The position numbers and the translations under genes are program-made. From positions 44,658,044-44,722,043 of the forward strand of contig NC_068341.1 in NCBI RefSeq assembly GCF_014633365.1: DNA of 64,000 nt, in the 5' to 3' direction. Below the pieces are notes generated by a model. That model did not search any database and had not been told where the DNA came from. It saw only the letters and a program-made list of their open reading frames with translations. The DNA is from Diospyros lotus. Its lineage: Eukaryota; Streptophyta; Magnoliopsida; Ericales; Ebenaceae. Each line of letters opens with the position of its first letter. Position 1 is the stretch's first letter. Shown one piece after another: positions 12,801 to 24,800 of the stretch.

Positions 12801-15800
12801 AATTTCGGAAAACTATGTTTGAAAAACAAAACTCTTCAAAAACAATTGGATTTATTGTCAAATGAATTGAAAGTTTTGAGATCAAAGAATGAATATTTGC
12901 TTGCTTCCAATAAAGAATTTTCATTGGAAAAAGATTTGAAAGAAAATCAATTGAAATCTCCTAATAGTACTTTTAAATGAGAAATCTATTTTAAATAGGA
13001 AGATTTCAAATTCAGGTGATCATAAAAAAGGTGTTAAAAATTTTAATAGTCAAAGAGCTAATGTCAAAAGCTCATCTTTACACACCTCTCATGATATTAA
13101 ATGTTTTTATTGTTGCAAGATAGGGCACATTGCATTTCATTGTCCTTTTAAAAGAAAATCATCTAGTGTTCCTAAAATGAAATGGATTCCTAAGGGAACT
13201 AAAGTATCTAATATTTCTCATACTAAACCCCAAGGATCCAAGCATGTTTTGATACCGAAATATTCTTATTTTAAGAGGAATATGCATAAGGATAAAAAGA
13301 AAACAAATTTCAAACAAAAATCCTTTGCTTCACATCCTAGCTTTTGGTATCATTTTATAAACAAAGGTTTTTGTAAGAAACTATCCAAAGATTTTTAAAC
13401 AAGTATGGGTTCCTAATGGAACTCTCCATGCTAACAATGGTGAACCCAAAGTGGTTTGGACACCAAAAGCTTGTGGATAGATTTTTGCAGGTTTCGCTTG
13501 ACATCCAAATGCGATTTCAAAGTCAGAATTTTTATGGATGAATCAAGCATGAAGGAAATGGGGATGAAGAAAAGATTCAACCCCAAATGATGAATTGCCA
13601 TCTAAGAGTAAGAAATATTTTATCAATTTAAAATCTTGGTGGTACATTTTTATCCCTAAACTTTTTATGTTTATGAGTTTTGCTTTTATGTTTTTGATGA
13701 AAATTTGCATTCAAAATTTCAATCATATTGGTTTCTCAAATTAAGGGGGAGTTATAGTATCTAAATAATTTTAAAATCCTTGATGACTGCATTGATTAAG
13801 GGGGAGAATATATTTTTGATATACGTTAATAAGGGAGAGTACTAATGTTTTATCTTTTCCAAATACGTTCTCAAATGCATTGTTGTTTTACCCAATTCCC
13901 ATCTTGTCTAGTGATAAAATTCTTTTTGATTTATGACAAAAAGAGGGAGATTTTTAGATTTTTCATAGTGGTTGTCATCATAAAAAATGGGGAGATTGAT
14001 GTTTTGCATTTGATATCATTTTGATGATGAAAAACAATTGTATTTTGATGATGAAATTATTTTGTTAATGGTTATTAACTTGGTGCTCCAAATTACTTTT
14101 ATATGTTATATTAAGCACCAAAATGAAAATCAATTTCATCATGCAATCCAATATCAAAAATCTTGTAATAAATTTATTATGGCATTTGGAATATTATGTT
14201 TTATTTGGTTAAAATGTGCAAAAATTTATTTAAATTTTTTTTTACCGTTTGCTACAATGAATAGTGAACAATGAACAGTGATTCGACTGTTGTGAATGTT
14301 ATCGGACCATCGTGAGCAATAATCCGACCATTGTGAATAGTACAACTATAAAAATGGCTAATTTCTTTTGAAACTCTTGGGATGCCTATAAATATCATTC
14401 AATGATGCTCTTAAGACAACCAAAAAGCAAGAATAAATTCATTTGAGCTAACATTTTTATTTTTACTTCTCCATTATACTTGTGCTTTCATTTTTCGCTC
14501 AAAAAACTTTGATTATCATTTATATCATTTTGTTCAAGTCTTGTGTTTATTATTGAAAGATCTTGTAACTAAGAGATTCATCTCTTAGACTCTCTTTCTA
14601 TACATTTCTTGTATTTCATATCTTGTGAGCTAGAGGGCCTATCGAGTGTTGGTAGGAGGTTGTAATTTCTAGCGGTTTAAACTAAAGGGCCTACTTGTGT
14701 ATAAGTAGGAGGCTTGTATTTCCTAGCAGTTTATGCTAAAAGGCCTACCGAGTTTGGTAGAAGATTTAATGGATTGATTTGAAATTCCTTAGTGAGGAGC
14801 TAAAGTAGTGGATTAGACTTGGTTTACCCAAACCACTATATATCGTTGTGTCTCTCTTGCATTTATTTTGATTGCATTTCATTGTTTTCATATTTATCTT
14901 TCAAAACCTCCCAAAAAGTTTTAAATTTCTCAAACACCCAATTCATCCCCCCTCTTGGGTTGTAGTGCCATTGCTATATGATTTTTAACAAAAATAACTT
15001 AAAACCAAGCTTTGACTCCAAAGGACATGCTTGAACACAAGTAATTTCATTAGAGCATCGTTAATTGATAATCAACTTCTAAGATTGCGATAGAAGACCC
15101 ATACAATTTCGTTACCAAAGACGGAATAAGCAGGGGCAAAATAGTGATAAGGGAAAGGGAGACAGCAACAAAAGTGGTTAAAGGGTAATATGGGTAGAGC
15201 AAAGTAGGTGGCATGTGTCGACAATAGAATCGGTTAGAGGAGCATAGCTGGAATAACATATAAATAGGAAAGATAGTAGAATAAAGAGGGCAATTTTTGG
15301 AGTAGTGAAGATATTGGGAGAGTGTGGACCTCTCGAAAGTCCACTTTCTTTTCATTTGCTTAATTTTTCAGTTGTATTTCTCTCCATTTTCAGTAAACCA
15401 AGATAGATTATCTACAATAATCTATCATTTGGTATCAGAGCAGCAAAATTGATCCCCATGGTGAACCTTAGTGAGTGAGTAGGAGACCTGGAAGGGCAGA
15501 TAGATGGGTTGTACAGTGGGCTAGACTTGTTGAAGTCGGAAGTGTAAAAGGTGAGTGGAATCGAGAAAAATATGGCCACGATGATGGATCAGTTCACTCT
15601 CCTGATGGCACAATGGGATGAATAGGAGTGAGGGAGAAAAGGGAAGTGGAAAGGGACAGAGCTGCCGTAGGGTTCCTCTTCGTTCATGGAGAGAACACCG
15701 GAAGTGAGAATTGGTAGAGGCGATGGGGATGATGGAGTCAAAAGGAGAGGAAGGTTCGATTACAAGGGGAGGCACCTGGAAATGCCGATCTTCAAGGGAG

Positions 15801-18800
15801 AGGATCTAGATGGTTGGATTTTCAAGGCTTAAAGGTATTTCATCGTCAACCAGTTGACGGAGCTGGAGAAATTGGAATCAACAGCCCTTTGTTTTGATGG
15901 TCTAGCGCTCGCATGGTTTCAATGGGAACAAAGGCGGAGTCGGGTGCGGAGTTGGGAAGAACTGAAAGTGATGCTAAGAAGCCGATTTAGGTCCAAGAAT
16001 GAGGGGACCTTGGAGGAGAGATTCCTTGTCCTTAGGCAGTGGGGATCAATTAAAGAGTACCGCCTTTGCTTTGAGACATTGGCTTCACCTCTCGAAGGCA
16101 TGCTGGAGGCCTTGTTGGAGGGCCAATTCATTAATGGGTTGAAGCCAGAAATCAGAGCGAAACTGAGAATGCTAAGGCCGAATGGATTGGATCAGCTAGT
16201 GGAAGTGGCCCAGCGAATTGAGGAAAGAAACGTGGTCGTCAGAGAAGGCTCCTTAGGAGGTGGTCAAAATAGGGGAACGACTCACTTCAACCCATTTCCG
16301 AACCACCACCAATCGGTGAGTACAATTGCCCCACTAGCGTCGCCAAAGTCAGCAACAACCAATGCGATTGTGCTGCACCGGAATCCAATTATCAAAAAAG
16401 GGAGTAATCTGCCTTTCAAGAGACTTAGTGAGGTAGACTTAAAGGCCAAAAGGGAGAAGGGGTTGTGCTTTAGATGTGATGAGAAACATTCTATTGGGCA
16501 TTGCTGCAAAAACAGGGAGTTACAAGTCATGGTGATTTATGACGAAGAGAAGGAAGAGCTGGGGGAAGAAAAGGAGATAGAAGGTGGGTGTGAATGGGAG
16601 GTGCAAGAAGCTAAGGGAGACGTGATAGAATTGTCTATGAATTCGGAGGTGGGGCTTACCCCACCCCAAACCATGAAGCTGCAAGGGCAAATTACTAGCC
16701 AAGAGGTCGTGGTGCTTATAGACAGTGGGGCTACTCATAACTTCATTGCAGTTGAGCTGGTACAAACGCTGGGACTGCCAAGGGTAGAGACAGCAGGCTA
16801 CGGAGTGATCATGGGTACGGGGATTGCTGTGCAGGGCACCGGAATCTGTAAGGAGGTACTTCTTTCTCTTCAAAACTTGGAGATAACCAATGACTTTCTT
16901 CCCTTGCAGCTGGGCAACTGGGATGTCATCCTAGGAATGAAATGGTTGGCAACCTTGGGCAAGGTACAAGTTGATTAAAAGTCCCTAACTATGAGATTCA
17001 ATGCAGGAGGAATGATGGTTACGTTGCAAGGCGATCCAAGTTTAAGCAAAACCCTTGTCACATTAAAGGCCATGATGAAAGCACTAAAGGACAGCGAGGA
17101 GGGTGTGCTTATTGAATTAGGGTGTCTATCGATAGATTGTGGGGAGTTTAATGCTGTCACACAGGGTGGAATCCAGCAGGTGTTGGTCAAGTTCAATGAA
17201 GTATTTAATGATCTAGACGGGCTGCCACCAAGAAGGAAAAGAGAACATGCTATCAACGTACAGCCGGGAGCTGCCCCGGTCAATGTAAAGCCCTATTGCT
17301 ACCCCTATGTGCAAAAAAATGAAATTGAGAGGCTAGTACGAGAGATGCTTGCTGTAGGGATTATTAGACCTAGTACTAGTCCCTTTTCATCATGGAGAGT
17401 AACGGGACCTAAAAGAGTCGCAAGACATGGAAATGAAGCCCGAAAGCCCAACGGGTTGTAGGAGATCAAGGAAACAAGCCGAAAGAGCAAGAGGTCGAGC
17501 CGAGACCAAGTGGGGAGGACCCACTCGATTATGCCGAGTGAGTACGACACTACTTTGGTTTTTTGGCCATAACTTTCTCATACGACCCCCGATTAAGGTG
17601 ATACAAAATCCTATGCAAAGACAAGAGAATTATCTGCAACTTTAATGTTTTGACTTTTGAGAGATTCAGGCTTCATAAAGGCTTAAATTGGGCTCTAAGT
17701 TGATGCACCTGGACTATTAAGGCTCAAGAGTCAAGTATTGAAGGAAGATGAATCCGAACCAAGACAAAAGGGAAAAAGAAGGCATGACCGAGTGGTCCCT
17801 CACTCGAGCATGACCGAGTGGCCCCCCACTCGGGCATGGGGAGACCAATTTTCCCTCACTTTTCATGACCCACTCGGTTATGCCGAGTGGGTATGACACT
17901 GCTTTGGTTTCTCGGGTATAACTTTCTCATACGAGTTTCGATTAAGGTGATTTAAAGTCCTATGGAAAGCTAAGAGAATTATCTAAAACTTTTGTGTTTT
18001 GAGTTGTGACAGATTCGAGTTGAATCAATGTGTAAATTGGGAATGAAGTTGTGGTACAGGAACCACTCAAGACCAAACCAAGGAAAAGGGAAAAATAAGG
18101 CATGATCGAGTGGCCCCCCACTCGATCATGGTCGAGTGGGCTTGGGCTAATCTCTCCTCTTTTCCCTCTCGAATGGGCAACAAAATCATCTAAATGAGCC
18201 GCGAGATTCTCGCCCCGATTGTCGCTCGTCTCCTCTCTCTCCTCCGTTATAAATATGAGACCATGCCTTCATCACAGGGTACGCACTTTTGGCCTCCTCA
18301 ACACAATTCCATATTTTTGTCTCTCGAGAACTAACTCAGCCCTATTTTGTTTGTTAAAAAGAAGGACAGGGGATGGAGATTTTGTGTAGGTTACTGAGCC
18401 TTGAATAAAGTAACGGTGCCGGATAAATTTCCTATTCCAATGATTGATGAGTTGTTAGACGAACTTCATGGAGCCATGGTGTTTTCAAAGCTGGACTTGA
18501 AGGCCGGATACCATCATATTAGAGTTAAGGAAAAAGATGTGCTGAAGACGGCATTCCGTACTCACAAGAGGCACTACAAGTTTCTGGTCATGCTCTTCAG
18601 GCTAACAAATGCATCGGCAACATTTCGATCCCTCATGAATGAGATCTTCAAAGGTCAGTTGAGACGATCCGTGTTGGTTTTTTTTTTATGATATTTTGGT
18701 ATTTAGCAAGAACTTGGAGGCACATGAGTAGCATTTGAAGGAGGTGTTGAAGGTGTTGGCTGAAAACCAACTCAACGCAAATAGAAAAAAATGCCAGTTT

Positions 18801-21800
18801 GGAGAGCAAGAAGTGGAGTACTTGGGCCATGTCATCTCACGTGAAGGGGTGGCTGCTGACTAATCCAGAGTTAAGGCCATGCTTAAGTGGCCAAGGCCGA
18901 GGTCGATAAAGGAATTACAGGAGTTTTTTGGGCTGACAGGGTACTATAGACGGTTTGTGAAAGATTATGGGAAGTTGGCTTGGCCTCTCACAGAAAAACA
19001 ACAAAAGAACGGGTTCGGTTGGGATGAAACAGCTGCGAAGGCTTTCCAGAAATTGAAGGAAGCTATGACCTCCTTACCAGTGCTGGCACTACCCGATTTC
19101 ACTAAACAGTTTATGGTGGAAACGGATGCGTTCGGATCAAGTTTAAGGGTTGTTTTAATACAAGAGCATCGTCCCATTGCCTTTTACAACCATGCACTTA
19201 ATCCTAACGGCCACAACAAGTCGGTGTATGAGCGAGAGTTAATGGCAATAGTGTTCGTTGTCCAAAAATGGAGGCATTATTTATTGGGGCCAGAAGTTTA
19301 TCACACGCACCGATCAGAGGAGCTTGAAGTTTCTAATGGAGCAAAAATTGGTGAGTCCCAAACACCAAAGTCGGTGTATGAGCAGGAGTTGATGGCAATA
19401 GTGTTCGCTGTCCAAAAATGGAGGCATTATTTATTGGGTCGGAAGTTTATCACACGCACCGATCAGACGAGCTTGAAGTTTCTAAAAGAGCAAAGATTGG
19501 TGAGTCCCAAACACCAAAAATGGTCGCTGAAACTGATGGGCTATTAGTTTAACATCCAATATTGGCCCGAGTGGGAGAACAAGGCAGCAGATGCCCTCTC
19601 TAGGATCCATCACTCAGCCGGTATTTTTGCAATAAAAGTTCCTAAAGTTATTCAACTTGAACAGTTGGCTAAGGAAGTGGAGGCAAATGTGGATTTGCAT
19701 AAATTGATCCAAGAAATACAGCGAGATCCTTCAGTCAAACCCGACTATAAGTGGGCCAATAATCAGCTCTTATTCAAGGGTAGATTATACTTGCCTAAGG
19801 AATCGACTTTGATTCCTATATTGCTCCAAGAGGGGCATGAGGGGAGTTCGAGCGAGCATTCAAGGTTCTTGAAGACATACAAGAGGATAGCAGCGAATGT
19901 GTACTGGGTTGGAATGAAGAGGGATATCCATCAATATGTGAACCAATGTGCCATCTTCTAGCAACACAAATACCAGGCCTTATCACCGGGAGGCCTTTTG
20001 CAGCCACTCCCTATTTCGGGTCAGGTAAGGGAAGATATAGCTATGGATTTTATTGAGGGGTTGCTTAAATCTGGAAATATGGACACGATATTGGTTGTGG
20101 TGAATAGATTGAGCAAATATGGACATTTCATAAGACTCAAACACTCTTTTACTACTAGTAGTGTGGCTGCGATTTTTGTGAAGGAGGTAATACACCTACA
20201 CGGGGTGCCTCGATCTATTGTGTCTGATAGGGACAAGGTCTTCATGAGCCATTTTTGGGAAGAATTATTTTGCCTCCAAGGCACAAAGCTATGCAGAAGT
20301 ACGGCTTACCACCCCCAATCGGATGGGCAGATAGAAGTACTAAACCAGACACTAGAAACCTACCTATGATCCTTTGTGTCAAGAAAACCAAAGGCTTGGT
20401 TCAGCTGGCTACCGTGGGCAGAGTTATGGACAGGAGCCACTGGGGTTACTGAGGTTCGAAAGGGATTCTACCCTTGTATCAGCAATGGAGCAGCAGCTAG
20501 TTGCGAGGGATAAGATGTTGGAGGAACTGAAGGCTCAATTACTGCGGGCTCAAGCTCAGATGAAGGAAGGGGCAAATGGGAAAAGGCGGGATGCTCAATT
20601 TGAAGTGGGAGACATGGTTTACTTGAAGATCAGGCCTTATCGCAGCAAGTCACTGGCTGCACGTCCTCATGAGAAGCTAGCACCTCAATTTTATGGCCCA
20701 TTCACTGTAGAGAAGAAGATTGGGCAAGTCACTTACAAGTTGTCCTTGCCTGTGACTTGCAGCATTCATCTCATCTTTCATGTGTCCCAATTACGCAAGA
20801 CCAACAGTATACTCACCACCCTAACCGAGATACCTAGCCAACTCAGTGAAGAACTAGAGATGTTAATGGAATCGGAGGAAGTTATTAGAGTAAGGCCGGG
20901 AACGGGTAAGAACCTAAGAGGCATAGATGTACTCATTCAGTGGAAAGGGCTGCCACCTTTGGAAGCCACCTGGGAACCCTATGACATGCTCCAGCAACAA
21001 TTCCCTGATTTCCACCTTGAAGACAAAGGTGAGTTCTATGGGAGGAGGCATTGATAGAAGACCCATACAATTCCGTTACCAAAGACGGAATAAGCAGGGG
21101 CAGAATAGTGATAAGGGAAAGAGAGAAAGCAACAAAAGTGGTTAAAGGGTAATATGGGTAGAGCAAAGCAAGTGGCATGTGCAGACAACAAAATCGGTTA
21201 GAGGAGCATAGCTAGAATAACATATAAATAGGAAAGATAGTAGAATAGAGAGGGCAATTTTTGTAGTGAAGATATTAGGAGAGAGTGGACCTCTCGAAAG
21301 TCCACTTTCTTTTCATTTGCTTAATTTTCCAATTGTATTTTTCTCCATTTTCAGTAAACCAAGATTGTTGCGAGTTTAAATGAGATTAAGATGTCATCAA
21401 CTAGTCAACAAAAAAAATATAGAAAGATTTATATGAAACATAAATAAATGTCACCTAACTGAAAAATAAAAAGTCTAATCAAAATCCATTTCTAACCAAA
21501 TTGAACATCCTATTGAAATTTTAAAATATAATATAAAATACCTAGTGTTGAAGAGGGAAAGAAAATGTCAATCCAATCAAAGCCCATCATGTTTGCATTA
21601 TAGTTAATTAAGCAATCACACTTCAAATGAAGAAGGCATATAATGCATGAAGTTCCATTTCATTGTGAAGAACATGGAAAGAAGACACAGAAAAAAATAA
21701 AATCTTAATTACTAGCAAAAAAGGAATATGTTCAAGCATAGGTGCCATGGTGTATGCTATTTACAGATGACATAGCGTTAGTGAATGAGACAAAAGAAGG

Positions 21801-24800
21801 CATGGATACTAAGTTCGAAATATGGAGAAACACTTTAGAATCTAAAGGATTTAAATTAAGTAGGGTGAAAACAATATTGAATGTGGGTGTAGTAAGAATA
21901 TAAGTGTGCTGCAAGATGTCATGGTAAAATTGGAAAATCAATGTATACCAAGAAAAGACCAATTTAGATATCTTTGATCAATCATCAAAAAGATGGGGAG
22001 ATTAACAATGATGTTACTCCTAGAATTAAGGCAAGTTGGCTAAAATGGGAAAGGGCATATGTTGTTTATGTGCTAATAAGATTTCAATAAAGACAAAAGA
22101 GAAATTTTATAAGACAACTATAAGACCAATTTTGTTACATGGCACAGAATGTTGGGCAATAAAGTACCAAGATGTCCAAAATATGAGTGTGACTGAGATG
22201 GGGATCCTAACATGGATGTGTGTCCCCATATAAGAAAAGATAAAATTAGAAATGGGGTTATTTGTATGGGCCAACTCTCCTGGTTGCTGTTTTCCAATCA
22301 GATTGGCTGATCCAGTCTAGTTTTAACAACACTGGCCCAAGCCGTGGTTTAAACAAAACCAAGCAATTCTCTAGTTTGGTTTGGTTTTCCAAACAATTCT
22401 ATGGCCCTAGGCTCGCCCTCGAATGCCTTAAGGTCCATAAAATAATACAATATAAATAATGATGAATTCCCACAGGTTGAACAGTTCAAGTTAGACAATG
22501 AATTAATTAGCAACAATGTCAAGCAGTAATCTAATATTTTAAAAACTTTTTGCAACTAGTTAGCAGAACCAAAAAAAAATAAGAGAAAAGTTGTGATCAA
22601 ACTTCTAAGCAACAAATGAGAAAATCCAGATGTAAGAACATCATCATCTAGTCAAACAGTTCCAATAAATGTCAACAAAAGTATTGTGCATGTTTTTAGC
22701 AAAAAAAAAAAATGGCAAAAAGTATTGTGCATACAATTTACTACATCAAGTGATGTATAAATATAAAAAGTTCCCTAATATGTTCTAAAACATATATGAA
22801 ACATACCAAAAGATCTATTCCATATAAACATGTTATTTTATGATACAAGACCAACCAAGTTTTGAGAAACAAATGAAAGCACAGTCAATTTAATGAATAG
22901 TTAGAACAAGTATGTAGCAAAGGCTTCTAAATACTTTTAAAAAAAATGAATGCAGAAGTTTGGAGTTAACAAAAGACTTGAAATGAATATTCAAATCACA
23001 TAAGACATGCATACAACAACAACAACAACATATCCAGCCTTTATCCCACTATGTGGATTTTGGATCCGACTAGGTTTTACGTTGGCCAAAAAATAAGACA
23101 TGCATATGCATATGAAAAATAAAGTGAATTTTCTGTATAAAGTTTTGCAAGGATTATTTTTTAAGATAAAATAAAAGCACAAATTATGTGTAAAAGAAGC
23201 ATTGCTGCCAATTGGGGGTCAAATTATTGATATTTATATTTTTATACTTCATAAGTGTGAAGACTATGATCTGATTTTACAAACTTAAAGTTATTGTCAT
23301 GTCAACAACCATAACCAACAATACAATGACATGTGAACTTATAAGATGTCAATTCAAATAATAAGAAAAACCTCATATATTTCAAGATCAAAGATCCAGT
23401 AATTTTTTGAAATATATAAAATGCATATCTAGTAAACATTTCAGGTGGTGTGCGCCAAAAATTATGAAATTATGTTTGGCCATTTTGTATTCATAAGAAA
23501 AGTGAAGATAGTAAGAACTTTGCCTTAGTTTAGTAAAACAATATGATTGTATGTATAGCAGTAATCTTTAACAAGATTAATTTTATGCTGACAAATTGGT
23601 GCCAAACTCATGTACAGTATCTCAAAAAACTACTCACCATAAGTTCTTCTTTATTAGATTCTTGTCGATGCAATCATTGGGAATAAGTGATCCATTAGCA
23701 TAAACAGACAGTTGAGTTAACTTTTTTCTGCGAAGAAATTATGGAAGGCAACAGAATTAAACCATAGTATGGCTGGAAAAGAATCATATTTCATATTCAA
23801 GCATTCTCAATTTAGATGATAGAAGCTCACTTTTGTTAAAAATGAATCACAGCATTTGCAAATAGATAACTTTGTTAACTACCTTGCATAAGATAAACAT
23901 GAAGTGCCTTACTTTTTCTGACTAAAACAGTTCTGAAGTTCTTAGCCTTAAGGTCCTAAAGATTTAAATGGTAATGAATGGAAAATAATGCAAGTAACAA
24001 GTGTTGAAGTAGGAATAACACACTGTCAAGTTGGATCTATTAAATCTTCTCAATTATGTGCATCCAATACAATCCAAATCTGCATTATAATTAGCTTTTT
24101 CTTTCCAGCAGACTAAGAGTTTTTCCAATTCAGTTACAAATTCACTGACTCCTTCCAAAGCTTAAGATATAAGTAAATGGTTACAGATTCACTATTAATC
24201 AACCAACACTTTTAAAAGCAAGTCTTGTAAAGTACTGGGTCGTCAATGTCTCAAGCTAAGAAGCCTTCCATAACGTGCAATCTCCCCTCACGCCTAGATA
24301 CACAAGCTCTTTTCTCATGTTTTTCTTTTTCTTTTTTCATTATAAGTAAAAAAACGTAGAGCAGAGTAGTTGATGTAACAACCATACTTAAAGGTGACAA
24401 TACAGTTCCTACCCTCTTAAAGGTGAAAGCGGGAAGACATCTAGAAGGCCTTGAATTCACCCAAGCACCACTGAGGGCATAGCAGACCAGGAGTGTAGCA
24501 CTAGTTGACAGTCAAGAGCTCCAGTTACTAAATCTCCAAAATCAAGCTGAACCATAGTTTTTTTTTTTTTTTTTTTTTTTTTGGGGGGGGGGGGGGGGGG
24601 TTGTTGTTGGGGGGCAGTGCCTTGAACTGCGAGGAAATAGGTCCACCAATGCATATCAATTATCGCATTTCCATTTTCTTCTGAGGAATCTTAGATCACC
24701 ACCAAAAATGATGTTAAAGACATTGTTCTGAATTGTACAAGCCCGTATATTCTTGCTGGCAAAATATTTTATGATATTTTTCTGTAGAGGTCCAGAAGGC

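Larger units (their letters stand above)
11052..14990 (+). mobile_element. Non-autonomous Ty1/copia-like LTR retrotransposon (gag only)
   Basis: Direct LTRs at 11052-11944 and 13997-14990 both start TGAYGTTTTGCATTTGATAT and end in AACA. Two bases after the 5' LTR comes TGGTATCAAAACC, a binding site for initiator methionine tRNA. AAAAATGGGGAGAT, a purine-rich tract, directly precedes the 3' LTR. Flanks GAAAT (11047-11051) and AAAAT (14991-14995) look like a 5-bp target duplication with one change. The internal region carries only gag; protease, integrase, reverse transcriptase and RNase H are absent, so movement would need enzymes from another element. It lies antisense to EME1 and is split by a Cassandra solo LTR. 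Confidence 0.88.
15089..21366 (+). mobile_element. Decayed Ty3/gypsy chromovirus-type retrotransposon, copy 1
   Basis: 5' LTR 15089-15427, primer site TGGTATCAGAGC at 15430, remnants of gag-protease-reverse transcriptase-RNase H-integrase-chromodomain, and a truncated 3' LTR from 21052. The C-terminal chromodomain ([18 protein letters not shown]) places it among chromodomain gypsy elements. It is inactive: many stops in gag, a foreign insertion at about 17393-18338, a destroyed reverse transcriptase active site near 18680, a 150-bp duplication in RNase H, and a small deletion near 20425. By eye the two LTRs differ at roughly 5% of positions. It is antisense to EME1. A second copy of the family starts at 59387. 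Confidence 0.9.
10971..23637 (-). other. 12.7 kb EME1 intron 10, packed with transposons
   Basis: It lies between the exon ending in KKNLW (donor GTGAGT at 23632-23637) and the exon starting LKALVAIPK (acceptor TTCTTCAG). In plus-strand order it contains a copia-like element with a nested Cassandra LTR, a short original spacer (14991-15088), a gypsy element with its own insertion, a LINE remnant and a SINE/LINE tail. The remaining AT-rich sequence (22260-23000 and 23081-23637) shows nothing recognisable. Confidence 0.85.

Noticed and set aside
12672..12980. A host gene for a coiled-coil protein
   Set aside because: It lies between the LTRs of the copia-like element, is continuous in sense with its gag, and precedes the zinc knuckle.
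24457..24654. A Pro/Lys-rich minus-strand frame
   Set aside because: It is the translation of the poly(T)-poly(G) tract.
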